Assembly (NCBI GenBank): GCA_035560235.1
Contig: DATMAG010000054.1
Coordinates: forward strand, 1 to 64,000
Reading direction: 5' to 3'
From: DASRDU01 sp035560235
GTDB taxonomy: Bacteria; Acidobacteriota; Blastocatellia; RBC074
DNA: 64,000 nt
Numbering within the stretch: position 1 is the stretch's first letter; the number at the start of each line of letters is the position of its first letter. Below the pieces are notes generated by a model. The model made no database searches. It was not told the DNA's origin and worked only from the letters and a program-made list of their open reading frames with translations. This document shows positions 55,308-63,779 of this stretch, one piece after another. The translations under genes and the position numbers were made by a program.

Positions 55308-56057
55308 TTATTCAATGATTCCGTGCAGCAGCAGGTGAGTAAGGTAAAAGAGCGCGACTCCGGCAAAGACCATCAGCGAAGTGCGTGCGCCGCCCTGGCG
55401 GTTGACCTCGGGAATCAGATCGGATGCCGCAACGTAGAGCGTAACTCCGGCAGAAAGCGGCAGCGCATAATTAGCAGCCGTGTGAAAGAGCGTCACCGAA
55501 AAGACTCCGGCCAGCGTCGCCAGTGCGATGATCGCCGTCGCCTGCAATGCCGCCCGGTTGTTGCGCCCTGAAGCCAGAATGATCGAAGCGATGGTGAATC
55601 CTTCGGGAATTTTGTGCAGCATCACGGCAATAAAGAGCAGCACGCCAAGCTGCGTGCTGGTCAGCAGCCCTGAAGCAATCGTCACTCCGTCAAAAAAAGT
55701 GTGAATCGAAAGCGCGACAACAGCAGTCGTCGCCGCGCCGTGATGCAGCAGTTCTTCGGCGTGAGTCTCCTCGCCAAAATGGAAGTGCGGCGCCAGCGTG
55801 TGTTCGGCAAACTGAATCAGCAGATAACCCGCCAGAAACAGCGTCATCGCTTCAACCGAATGCACACCCCACAACTGCATCGTGACCGGGATGACCTCGA
55901 TAATCACCGCCGCCAGCATGTAACCCGCGCCCAGCGCCACCAGATATTTGAGCCGGTCGTGTCCGTCAGGTTTGGTACGGGTCAGCAGAAAACCGCCGAG
56001 CAGATTGCCGGATGCCGCCAGCAGTCCGAAAAGGGCAAGTTGAAGAAACGATGTCAT
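55308..56057 (-). CDS. ZIP-family divalent metal transporter
   Basis: This is a 249-residue inner-membrane transporter of zinc, iron or other divalent cations. Eight hydrophobic segments are visible. The binuclear metal centre signatures of TM4/TM5 are present: LSIHTFFDGVTIASG and FIAVMLHKIPEGFTIASIIL. A His-rich cytoplasmic loop (ITHFHFGEETHAEELLHHGA-like: HTLAPHFHFGEETHAEELLH) probably senses or delivers metal. It ends LTHLLLHGIIE. It is transcribed alone on the minus strand, about 130 nt after the mutase start. A possible -10 (TATAGT) precedes it, but without a good -35. Confidence 0.92.
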   Translation of the reverse strand: MTSFLQLALFGLLAASGNLLGGFLLTRTKPDGHDRLKYLVALGAGYMLAAVIIEVIPVTMQLWGVHSVEAMTLFLAGYLLIQFAEHTLAPHFHFGEETHAEELLHHGAATTAVVALSIHTFFDGVTIASGLLTSTQLGVLLFIAVMLHKIPEGFTIASIILASGRNNRAALQATAIIALATLAGVFSVTLFHTAANYALPLSAGVTLYVAASDLIPEVNRQGGARTSLMVFAGVALFYLTHLLLHGIIE

Positions 56058-56299
56058 TTGCAGAAGTCACAGTCCACCAGAAGCGTTGGGTAAAACGGGC
56101 GTCACTATAACACAGCCTCAGCAGCTAAGTTCAATCCAGCGCGTGACTTTCGGCAGACGGACGACCGACCAGACGGCAGCCGGGCGCGGCAGTGGCGGCT
56201 GAAGACGTATCGTCAGCGATAACATTATCTAGTGCTTTCAATATTTTAGGTTGCACAGGTTGAAGTCGGAAATTAGATTTTGGTGTCTAACAAAAAAGC

Positions 56300-56328
56300 T
56301 TGACAGCCAGATAGCTCTGGCATAGCAT
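56300..56328 (+). promoter_or_regulatory. sigma70 promoter of the dcw cluster (Pmra-like)
   Basis: A perfect TTGACA (56300-56305), a 17-nt spacer and TAGCAT (56323-56328) place the start near 56335, just before the MraZ boxes. Confidence 0.75.
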
Positions 56329-56338
56329 ACGCCCCATC

Positions 56339-56363
56339 AGTGGAAAAGAGTGGTAAGAAGTGG
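56339..56363 (+). promoter_or_regulatory. MraZ operator: three AGTGG repeats at 10-bp spacing
   Basis: AGTGG occurs at 56339-56343, 56349-56353 and 56359-56363, exactly one helical turn apart with 5-nt spacers. MraZ family proteins bind such tandem G-rich 5-mers spaced by 5 nt in front of their own gene, so autoregulation is expected. The site overlaps the first transcribed bases. Confidence 0.78.
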
Positions 56364-56394
56364 CCTGCAATTAGAGTTTTGCAGGGGGCTTTTT
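56364..56394 (+). terminator. terminator-like hairpin in the mraZ leader
   Basis: CCTGCAA (56364-56370) pairs with TTGCAGG (56379-56385) around an 8-nt loop; four Gs and Cs and then a T5 run (56390-56394) follow. It lies between the MraZ boxes and the mraZ ATG. Confidence 0.5.
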
Positions 56395-56519
56395 GAGAAA
56401 CTACCTGAGGTCGTGCAACTGTCCTTAAGCATTTGATTATCAGCGAGTTCCGGGTGATCACGAGGTCATTCTGACCGCTTTGGTCTTCCACAAACAGACA
56501 ACAGCAGCTCTGACAATTT

Positions 56520-56963
56520 ATGTTGCGAGGCAGTTACACGGCGAAGATGGATGACAAGGGGCGGCTCAAGATTCCGGCGGGATTCAAGCGGGTGCTTGAC
56601 GAGCAGTACCAGAGTCAGGATTTCTTTGTCACCAGCCTGCACGGGGAATGCGCCTGGATTTATCCCTTGTGCGAATGGGAGGCGATTGAGCAGCGACTGG
56701 CGCTGCTGCCTTCGCTCAATCCAACGCGGCGCAAGTATCTGGATCGCACCAACTATTACGGCCAGGTGCAGCAGTGCGATCCGCAGGGGCGCATCCTCAT
56801 TCACCAGCCGCTGCGGGGTGCGGCGGAACTGCTGGATGAAGTGACGGTGCTCGGTCATCTGACTTATCTGGAAGTCTGGAGCATTGACCGCTTCAGAGCC
56901 AGGCTGACCGCGCAGCCCTTTACGCTGGAGGACGAAACTACTCTGTCGAACCTGGGGATTTGA
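56520..56963 (+). CDS. mraZ: MraZ transcriptional regulator of the dcw cluster
   Basis: This 147-residue DNA-binding protein has two SpoVT/AbrB-like halves. The first starts MLRGSYTAKMDDKGRLKIPA with GFKRVLDE. The second has QQCDPQGRILIHQPLRGAAE and VTVLGHLTYLEVWSIDRFRA. It forms rings that bind repeats upstream of mraZ and modulate the cell-division and wall gene cluster. The ATG at 56520 lacks an obvious ribosome site. A consensus promoter and matching operator lie 160-220 nt upstream. It is first in mraZ-rsmH-ftsL-ftsI-murE-murF-mraY. Confidence 0.96.
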   Translation: MLRGSYTAKMDDKGRLKIPAGFKRVLDEQYQSQDFFVTSLHGECAWIYPLCEWEAIEQRLALLPSLNPTRRKYLDRTNYYGQVQQCDPQGRILIHQPLRGAAELLDEVTVLGHLTYLEVWSIDRFRARLTAQPFTLEDETTLSNLGI

Positions 56964-57010
56964 AGTAGTGCGACAGCGTTCGCGGCTGTCTCAGGCGAGG
57001 CTGAAAGGCA

Positions 57011-57985
57011 ATGCAGATTCACCGTCCGGTTATGCTCGCTGAGGCGCTGGAGTTTCTGGCCGCGTCACCAGCGGAAACGAGTGGCAGTGAATCGTCTGCC
57101 GAACGGTTGTTTGTAGATGCGACGCTCGGGCTGGGCGGGCATACGGAAGCGATTCTTGAAGCTTCGCCGCGCAATCGCGTGATCGGGTTTGACCGCGATG
57201 CTGAAGCGATGGAGCTGGCGAAGAGCAGGCTGGCGCAGTATGCCAACCGGTTTGAAGCCGTTCACACTGATTACCGCGAGATCAGGCGGGCGCTCATTGA
57301 CAGGGGAATCACGGCGGTTGCGGGCGTGCTGGCCGACCTGGGGATTTCGTCACTGCAACTCGATACGCCGGAGCGCGGTTTCAGTTTCAGGACAGGCGAA
57401 GGCCGCGACGATGCGCCGCTCGATATGCGGATGGATCGTTCGCAGACGCTGACTGCGGCAATACTGGTCAACGGACTGAGCGAGCGTGAACTGGCCGACA
57501 TTATCTTTGAATACGGTGAAGAACCGGCCTCGCGGCGCATTGCGCGCCGGATCGTGGCTGCCAGAGCCGAGGCCCCGATCACTACCACCGCGCAACTGGC
57601 CGATCTGGTAGTCAAAGCCATCCACCCCCCGAAAGGCCGCTGGCGCATTCATCCGGCGACCCGGACGTTTCAGGCTCTGCGCATAGCAGTCAATCGTGAA
57701 CTTGACAACCTGGAAAGCTTCATTGCCGATGCCGTTGACGTGCTCGAAACAGGCGGGCGGCTGGTGGTGATTACCTTTCACTCGCTTGAGGATCGCATCG
57801 TCAAGCGGGCTTTGAAATTTCAGTCCGGCCAGTGTCTCTGTCCCCCGTCATTGCCGGATTGCCAGTGTGGAACTGTGCGGCGTGTCGAACTCCTCACGCG
57901 CCGGCCGGTTCAGCCTGACGCCGCAGAGATTGCCGCAAACCCGCGTGCCCGCAGCGCGAAACTGCGGGCCTGCCAGAAACTGTAA
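57011..57985 (+). CDS. rsmH: 16S rRNA (cytosine-1402-N4)-methyltransferase
   Basis: RsmH (MraW) N4-methylates C1402 of 16S rRNA with SAM. The 324 residues have HRPVMLAEALEFLA, VDATLGLGGHTEAILEASPR (SAM loop), VIGFDRDAEAMELAKSR, AVAGVLADLGISSLQLDTPE, RGFSFRTGEGRDDAPLDMRM, and RRIARRIVAARAEAPITTTA, then RTFQALRIAVNRELDNLESF and VITFHSLEDRIVKRALKFQS. A Cys set near the C-terminus (CLCPPSLPDCQCG) is typical. Its place directly after mraZ is the canonical dcw order. Confidence 0.97.
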   Translation: MQIHRPVMLAEALEFLAASPAETSGSESSAERLFVDATLGLGGHTEAILEASPRNRVIGFDRDAEAMELAKSRLAQYANRFEAVHTDYREIRRALIDRGITAVAGVLADLGISSLQLDTPERGFSFRTGEGRDDAPLDMRMDRSQTLTAAILVNGLSERELADIIFEYGEEPASRRIARRIVAARAEAPITTTAQLADLVVKAIHPPKGRWRIHPATRTFQALRIAVNRELDNLESFIADAVDVLETGGRLVVITFHSLEDRIVKRALKFQSGQCLCPPSLPDCQCGTVRRVELLTRRPVQPDAAEIAANPRARSAKLRACQKL

Positions 57986-58058
57986 GCCATAAAGTCCGAA
58001 GTCCCGTTCCCGGTAAAGTGCCCCCGCAAATGCCCGAGATTCAGGAAGGAGTCCTCAG

Positions 58059-58541
58059 ATGATTACTTACCATCGTCCCGCAATTCAGAATGGGCAGATT
58101 GCCAGGCGGTCGCGGCGGGTTGCGCCTGCTGCAATTCCGGCCCCGCCGCGTGTGCGCCGAAACCTTGACGCCGCCACGCGGGCCGCTGGCCCGACGGGCG
58201 CGCGCGCAGAGTCGCGTTCAGCGGCCATGCCTGCGTTGATTATCTGCGGGCTGCTGCTGGCTTCGGGGTTTGTTTACGGGCTTTATCAGCATTTCACCGC
58301 TGCCGGAGTGCTGCGTGACCGCGTGCAGCTCAGAACCGAACTCGAACAGGCGCGCACCGAACAGCGCAGCCTTGAAATCAGGGACGATCAGGAACGCAGC
58401 CCGGCGCAGCTTGAACGGCGGCTTGGCGGTGGCGAACTCGTTCCGGTCAGCTTTGATCAGTCAGTTCGTCGCGCCGCAAATCACGAGACAACAAAGCAGG
58501 CGAAGGCTCAGAACAAAGCCAGGGTAAACAGCACTGACTGA
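58059..58541 (+). CDS. ftsL: FtsL-like cell-division membrane protein
   Basis: The protein has 160 residues with the bitopic architecture of FtsL. A long basic cytoplasmic N-terminus (RRSRRVAPAAIPAPP...) and one membrane segment at about residues 62-80 (MPALIICGLLLASGFVYGLY) are followed by a periplasmic leucine-zipper-like coiled coil (LRDRVQLRTELEQARTEQRS). Its place between rsmH and the ftsI-type gene is the usual ftsL position. Sequence conservation of FtsL is low, so the assignment rests on topology and synteny. It would work with FtsB/FtsQ in the divisome. The Pro/Arg-rich cytoplasmic tail is longer than in E. coli FtsL (121 residues). Confidence 0.8.
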   Translation: MITYHRPAIQNGQIARRSRRVAPAAIPAPPRVRRNLDAATRAAGPTGARAESRSAAMPALIICGLLLASGFVYGLYQHFTAAGVLRDRVQLRTELEQARTEQRSLEIRDDQERSPAQLERRLGGGELVPVSFDQSVRRAANHETTKQAKAQNKARVNSTD

Positions 58542-58567
58542 GACTTGAGAGAACGGAGGCGACAGCA

Positions 58568-60715
58568 ATGAAAACGAGAAAGAAAGGAAAGAAGAGCAGC
58601 GGAGTTCGCCTGCTTTGTCTGGCTGCGTTTTTCGTTTTCTGGATGATTGCCATTGTCTGGAAGCTGGCCTGGCTGCAGGTGACGCAGCACGAACATTACA
58701 GGGCTCGCGCTGAGAACCAGCGCACCGACAGCGTGCAGATCAGCCCCCTGCGCGGCCAGATCACTGATCGCAACGGCCAGAGCCTCGGCGAGAGTAATCT
58801 GACCGAATCGCTGTTTGTCCTGAAGCGCGAAATCAAAGATCCTGAGAAGATTTCCAGAACCCTCGCTCCGCTGCTGGGCCTGAACGAAGGCGAACTGATG
58901 CAGAAACTGACGAGCGCCACGGGCGGTTCGTTCTGGCTGCGTCGCAAGCTCGATCACGAAAATGCAAAGCTCATCAGCGCGGCCATCACTCAGAACAAAC
59001 TGAGCGGCGTGCATTTCGTTCAGGAGCCGCAGCGTTATTACCCGCACAAATCGCTGGCCGCACACCTGCTCGGCTTCGTCAACATTGATGAAGAAGGACA
59101 GGCCGGAGTCGAACTGGCGCAGGATAAAAATCTGCGCGGCAAACCCGGTCGCGCCATCTTTGAAACCGATGGCCGTCGGCAGCCGGTCAACTTTCAGGAC
59201 GTTCCGGCGGTAAACGGCCCGCGCCTTGAAACAACCATTGATGCCACCCTGCAGCATCAGGTCGAAACGATCATCGAACGCGCGCGCGGCACAACCAAAG
59301 CGCGCAGCATCAGCGCCATCGTGCTTGACCCGAAGACAGGTGAAATCATCGCGCTGGCCAATGCGCCTGACTTTGATCCGAACGTGCGCCCGAAACGCAG
59401 CGGCGATCAGGAAGAAGAAACAGTTCGCCGCAACCGCGCCATCACTGATGTTTACGAACCCGGCTCGGTTTTCAAGATCGTGACCTATTCCGGCGTGATT
59501 GAAGAAGGCCTGGCAAAGCCGGATGACAAGGTTGATTGTCAGGGCGGGCAGATCACGATTCACGGGCGCACGATCAGGGATTCGCACCTCGGCACCGGAG
59601 TCGTCACAGTTGCTGACGCGCTGGCCAAATCGTCAAACGTCGGCGCGATCAAGATGGCGCAGAAGCTCGGCGAGGAGCGGCTGGCGAAATATGTTTCGCT
59701 CTTTGGCTTCGGCCAGAAAACAAAGATTGATCTGCCCGGCGAAGTCAGCGGTCTGGTCAATCCGCTGAAACGCTGGAGCGCCACTTCATATGCTTCGATT
59801 GCGATGGGCCATGAAGTCGGCGTGACCGCGTTGCAGGCAGTGACCGCGATGGCCACGATTGCCAACGGCGGCGTGCGCGTGCAGCCGCATGTTGTCCGCC
59901 GCGTGATCTCCGAAGATGGTCGCGTGATCTTTGAAACGAAACCCGAAACTCAGCGCGTCATCAGCGAACAGACGGCGCGCACCGTGACCGGCATGCTTGA
60001 GGATGTCGTCACGCGCGGCACTGCGACGAGAATCAGACTGGCCGGTTACAAGGTCGCGGGCAAGACCGGCACAGCGCAGAAGGTGCTTGAGAGCGGCGGT
60101 TATTCAAATTCAAAATTCGTGGCGTCGTTCGCTGGTTTCATTCCGGCGACGAATCCGCGCTTTGCGATCATCGTTGTGCTTGATGAACCCGTCGGACTGC
60201 ATCAGGGCGGCCAGGTTGCCGCGCCGATCTTTGCCGAGATTGCCGAAGCCGCCATCGCCGCTTACCTGGTCAGACCCGACAGCGAAGAATATCAGCGGCA
60301 GATTGCCGCCGCGCAGGAAAAGGCCCGCGCTGAAACGAAGGCTGAACCGAAACCCGAAACTGCAAAATCAACGGCCACGCCTGAGCCGCAGCCAAAGAAA
60401 ACTGCCGCTCAGCCGCAGCCCACCGTTGCAGTAGCGGCAAAGAAACCGGAAGCGAAAAACGCTGAGACTGGCAGACAAAAATCTGAAGTGGCAGTTGCGG
60501 CGACTCCGCAGCGACTGGTGAATACATCGTTGTCATCTGCTTCGAATGGCACGATGCCTGACCTGCGCGGCAGCAGTCTGCGCGCTGCGACACAGGCCTG
60601 TGCCCGGCTTGATCTGAAACTGAAGGTCGCCGGTTCGGGAACTGTGGCGCGACAGTTTCCCGCGCCAGGCGCGCGCGTCAAACCGGGCGAAGTCTGCCGG
60701 GTTGAATTGCAGTAG
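58568..60715 (+). CDS. ftsI: penicillin-binding protein 3-type transpeptidase (FtsI) with PASTA domain
   Basis: This 715-residue division transpeptidase cross-links septal peptidoglycan. An N-terminal membrane anchor (LLCLAAFFVFWMIAIVWKLA) is followed by a pedestal/dimer domain (RGQITDRNGQSLGESNLTES). The transpeptidase has the catalytic SVFK box at Ser300 (YEPGSVFKIVTY), AKSSNVGAIKMAQ (SxN box) and AGKTGTAQKV (KTG box). After residue 580 comes an Ala/Lys/Pro-rich linker of about 80 residues, then a single C-terminal PASTA domain (TMPDLRGSSLRAATQACARL, PGARVKPGEVCRVELQ). PASTA on a division PBP is commoner in Gram-positives; here it is in a dcw cluster of an apparent diderm. GGAGG precedes the ATG. 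Confidence 0.95.
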   Translation: MKTRKKGKKSSGVRLLCLAAFFVFWMIAIVWKLAWLQVTQHEHYRARAENQRTDSVQISPLRGQITDRNGQSLGESNLTESLFVLKREIKDPEKISRTLAPLLGLNEGELMQKLTSATGGSFWLRRKLDHENAKLISAAITQNKLSGVHFVQEPQRYYPHKSLAAHLLGFVNIDEEGQAGVELAQDKNLRGKPGRAIFETDGRRQPVNFQDVPAVNGPRLETTIDATLQHQVETIIERARGTTKARSISAIVLDPKTGEIIALANAPDFDPNVRPKRSGDQEEETVRRNRAITDVYEPGSVFKIVTYSGVIEEGLAKPDDKVDCQGGQITIHGRTIRDSHLGTGVVTVADALAKSSNVGAIKMAQKLGEERLAKYVSLFGFGQKTKIDLPGEVSGLVNPLKRWSATSYASIAMGHEVGVTALQAVTAMATIANGGVRVQPHVVRRVISEDGRVIFETKPETQRVISEQTARTVTGMLEDVVTRGTATRIRLAGYKVAGKTGTAQKVLESGGYSNSKFVASFAGFIPATNPRFAIIVVLDEPVGLHQGGQVAAPIFAEIAEAAIAAYLVRPDSEEYQRQIAAAQEKARAETKAEPKPETAKSTATPEPQPKKTAAQPQPTVAVAAKKPEAKNAETGRQKSEVAVAATPQRLVNTSLSSASNGTMPDLRGSSLRAATQACARLDLKLKVAGSGTVARQFPAPGARVKPGEVCRVELQ

Positions 60716-60733
60716 CGGGAATTGAATTACCGA

Positions 60734-62242
60734 ATGGTGACACTCGACAAGATTGCAGCAGCCATCGGCGCGCACGCGAGCGGCGCGGGGACTGAGGCTG
60801 CGGTGCAGGCTGCGGGTTCGGCTGTCACACACGATTCACGCCGCGTTGTGCCGGGGGGCATTTTCGTTGCCATTACAGGCGCACACACCGATGGCAACAA
60901 CTTCGTCCAGGAAGCAATGAAACGCGGCGCGCTGGCCGTGATTTCCGAGAAAGCACGGCCAGCAGATTTTGCAGGCGTCTGGTTGCAGGTCGCTGATGCG
61001 CGCGCGGCGCTGGCTCAGGCTGCCGCCGCCGTTCACGGTCATCCGTCGCACAAACTGAAACTTGTCGGCATCACCGGGACGAATGGCAAGACGACGACGG
61101 CGCATCTGGTCGAAGCAGTCTTTCGCGCTGCGGGCGAGGTTCCCGCAATGATGGGAACGATCAGTTACCGCATCGGCAATGAACAGGTGAACGCTGAATT
61201 CACGACGCCCGAAGCTTCTGAAATTCAGGACTTCCTGCGCCGCGCTGTTGAGGCCGGGTCACGCTATGCCGTGATGGAAGTCTCGTCGCACGCGATTGAT
61301 CTGCGACGCGTCGAAGGTCTGAGATTCGAGGTCGCTGCCTTTACCAATCTGACGCAGGATCACCTCGATTATCACCGCACGATGGACGAATACTTTGCCG
61401 TCAAGCGCAGGCTCTTTGAAGGTCGCATCGGAAGCTCAGTCGAGCCGCCCGCGCAGTCGGTCATCAACATTGATGATCCGCGCGGCGCGGAATTAAAAGC
61501 CCTGGGCGGCACAGCGGCGCTGACTTACGCGCTCGAAGCTGAAGCTGACATTACGACCGAAGCGCGCAATTTCGGACTGACGGGCTTGCATTTTACGGCG
61601 CGCACGCCGCAGGGCGAGCTTGAAATCAATTCGTCACTCGTGGGCCGCCCGCACGCTTACAACTGTCTGTGCGCTGCTGGCATTGGCCTTGCACTGGGCT
61701 TTGAGCGTGAAGTAATTGCGCGCGGCATCGCTGAATGCAGACTGGTTTCAGGACGGTTTGAAAGGGCGAGCGGCGCGGATGATGACATTACTGTCATCGT
61801 TGATTACGCGCACACGCCGGATGCGCTCATCAATGTGCTGCGCACCGTGCGCGATGCGCTGCGCGGTCAGGGCGGCAGGGTCATCACAGTTTTCGGCTGC
61901 GGCGGCGACCGCGACAAGACCAAACGCCCGCTGATGGGCGAGGCTGCCGCGCAACTGAGCGATTACGTGATTGCCACTTCCGACAATCCGCGCAGCGAAG
62001 ACCCGGCAGCGATTCTGAGAGAGATTGAACCCGGATTGAAAAGTGCCTCCACGCCGTTTGAAATGATTACTGACCGTCGCGCTGCGATTTTTCGCGCCAT
62101 TGCTCAGGCTGCGCCGGGCGATGTCGTGATGATCGCGGGCAAAGGTCACGAGACGTATCAGATTCTGGCCACGGGAAAGATTCACTTCGATGACCGCGAG
62201 GTTGCGCGCGAAGCGCTCACCGCAAGGAAATCTCAAAGCTGA
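60734..62242 (+). CDS. murE: UDP-MurNAc-L-Ala-D-Glu:meso-DAP ligase
   Basis: MurE adds the third residue of the peptidoglycan stem. The protein has 502 residues with the Mur ligase order: AVTHDSRRVVPGGIFVAITG (N-terminal UDP-binding), VGITGTNGKTTTAHLVEAVF (P-loop), YAVMEVSSHAIDLRRVEGLR, AFTNLTQDHLDYHRTMDEYF and VDYAHTPDALINVLRTVRDA. The C-terminal TSDNPRSEDPAAILREIEPG contains DNPR, the motif that marks meso-diaminopimelate specificity. This matches the DAP-pathway genes at 21-27 kb. The ATG at 60734 is used (TTG 60722 is upstream). The start lies 18 nt after the ftsI stop. Confidence 0.96.
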   Translation: MVTLDKIAAAIGAHASGAGTEAAVQAAGSAVTHDSRRVVPGGIFVAITGAHTDGNNFVQEAMKRGALAVISEKARPADFAGVWLQVADARAALAQAAAAVHGHPSHKLKLVGITGTNGKTTTAHLVEAVFRAAGEVPAMMGTISYRIGNEQVNAEFTTPEASEIQDFLRRAVEAGSRYAVMEVSSHAIDLRRVEGLRFEVAAFTNLTQDHLDYHRTMDEYFAVKRRLFEGRIGSSVEPPAQSVINIDDPRGAELKALGGTAALTYALEAEADITTEARNFGLTGLHFTARTPQGELEINSSLVGRPHAYNCLCAAGIGLALGFEREVIARGIAECRLVSGRFERASGADDDITVIVDYAHTPDALINVLRTVRDALRGQGGRVITVFGCGGDRDKTKRPLMGEAAAQLSDYVIATSDNPRSEDPAAILREIEPGLKSASTPFEMITDRRAAIFRAIAQAAPGDVVMIAGKGHETYQILATGKIHFDDREVAREALTARKSQS

Positions 62243-62265
62243 TTTGAGAACGGAAGGAGCAGTCC

Positions 62266-63696
62266 ATGAACCTTGGTGAGATCGCAAAACTGTGTGGCGC
62301 CAGCCACAGCCTGAGCGCCGGGCTGGCCGCAACCGAGCCTGCGGGCTTCTCGATGGATTCGCGCGCGATCAAACCCGGAGAATTGTTCATTGCCATTCCC
62401 GGCGAGCGCGTTGACGGTCACGAGTTCGTTGCTGAAGTGCTCGACAAGGGCGCGTGCGCGGCGCTCGTCGTTCACAAGCGATTGCCGTTTGCGACGAACC
62501 TGGGCGGTTACGCTGACCGTCTGCTCTTTGTCACTGACACTGTTGCGGCCAGCCAGCAGATGGCCGCGCGCGTGATTGCCGTGTGGAATCGCCCTGTCGT
62601 TGGCGTGACCGCCAGCGCGGGCAAGACGACGATCAAGGATCTGACGGCGCACGTTCTTGCCGCAAAAGGGCGCGTCTTCAAATCGCTCGGCAATCTCAAC
62701 ACGGGTTACGGACTGCCGCTCACGGTCGGGCGCATGATTACAGGCGGCGCAAAGCCTGAAGATTTCGATCTTGCGGTCTTTGAAATGGGGATGAATTCTT
62801 ACGGCGAGATTCTGCGACTGACTGAAATCGCGCCGCCTGCGGTTGCAGTTGTCGGCAATGTCGGCACGGCGCACATTGAATTTTTCGGTTCGCAGGACGG
62901 CATTGCCCGCGCCAAGGCTGAAATCGTTGACGGCCTGAAAAGCGGTGGCACGGCGGTGCTGAATGCTGACGATCCGCGAGTCATCGGGATGCGCGAGCGG
63001 CGGCCTGATATTTCAGTCATCAGCTTCGGCATTGACGCGCAGGCCGATGTGACGGCGAGCGCCATCAGCAACGCGGATGACCTGAGCAGCACGCGCTTTG
63101 AACTGACCACTCCGCAGGGCAAAGCTGAAGTCAGTCTGCCGCTGATCGGACGCCACAACGTTTACAACGCGCTTGCGGCAGCGGCGACCGGGCATCACTT
63201 CGGCCTGACGGCTGAAACAATCGCCGCGCAGCTTGCGTCATCGGCGGCTTCAAAGATGCGCGGCGAGGTGCTGCGCTTTGCGAACGGCGTGACGGTGATT
63301 GACGATTCTTACAATTCAAACCCGCAGGCGCTCGTTGAAGCCGTGCGGGCGATGGCCGGGGCCAGGGGATTCAGGCGGAAGATTGTGGTGGCGGGTGAAA
63401 TGCTCGAACTTGGCGGACAGGGAAGCGACCTGCATCGTCAGTGCGGCAGCGAGATTGCAGCGACAGGCATTGATCAGTTAATCGGCGTGCGCGGCCTGGC
63501 GCGTGATCTGATTGCCGGAGCGGTTGCGGCTGACGGCAGTTTTGCCAACCGCGCCGCCTTCTTTGAAACGCCGGAACACGCCGGCGAAATGCTGGTGGCC
63601 GAAGCTCACGCGGGCGATCTGATTTTAGTCAAGGGTTCACGCGGCGTGCGAACTGAAAAAGTAATTGAAAAGCTGCGTGCGGCCTTCAGCGGATGA
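62266..63696 (+). CDS. murF: UDP-MurNAc-tripeptide:D-Ala-D-Ala ligase
   Basis: MurF completes the pentapeptide by adding D-Ala-D-Ala. The protein has 476 residues: AGFSMDSRAIKPGELFIAIP, VVGVTASAGKTTIKDLTAHV (P-loop, here TASAGKTT for the more usual TGSxGKTT), LGNLNTGYGLPLTVGRM, FEMGMNSYGEILRLTEIAPP, VGNVGTAHIEFFGSQDGIAR, GRHNVYNALAAAATGHHFGL and VIDDSYNSNPQALVEAVRAM. It follows murE by 23 nt with GGAAGGAG near the start. An 83-nt gap with a heptamer repeat follows before mraY. Confidence 0.96.
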   Translation: MNLGEIAKLCGASHSLSAGLAATEPAGFSMDSRAIKPGELFIAIPGERVDGHEFVAEVLDKGACAALVVHKRLPFATNLGGYADRLLFVTDTVAASQQMAARVIAVWNRPVVGVTASAGKTTIKDLTAHVLAAKGRVFKSLGNLNTGYGLPLTVGRMITGGAKPEDFDLAVFEMGMNSYGEILRLTEIAPPAVAVVGNVGTAHIEFFGSQDGIARAKAEIVDGLKSGGTAVLNADDPRVIGMRERRPDISVISFGIDAQADVTASAISNADDLSSTRFELTTPQGKAEVSLPLIGRHNVYNALAAAATGHHFGLTAETIAAQLASSAASKMRGEVLRFANGVTVIDDSYNSNPQALVEAVRAMAGARGFRRKIVVAGEMLELGGQGSDLHRQCGSEIAATGIDQLIGVRGLARDLIAGAVAADGSFANRAAFFETPEHAGEMLVAEAHAGDLILVKGSRGVRTEKVIEKLRAAFSG

Positions 63697-63743
63697 AACC
63701 GGCTGGCCGGTGTCAGACGGGCGGGGATCAGCAGTATCACTCT

Positions 63744-63777
63744 CTGACCACTGACCACTGACCACTGACCACTGACC
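63744..63777. repeat. CTGACCA heptamer repeat between murF and mraY
   Basis: Nearly five tandem copies of the 7-nt unit CTGACCA end 2 nt before the mraY ATG, so the repeat occupies the ribosome-binding region. Confidence 0.85.
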
Positions 63778-63779
63778 GA

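Noticed and set aside
58508..59587. 359-codon minus-strand frame opposite ftsI
   Set aside because: Antisense to the transpeptidase with its SxxK box; composition typical of GC-rich shadow frames.
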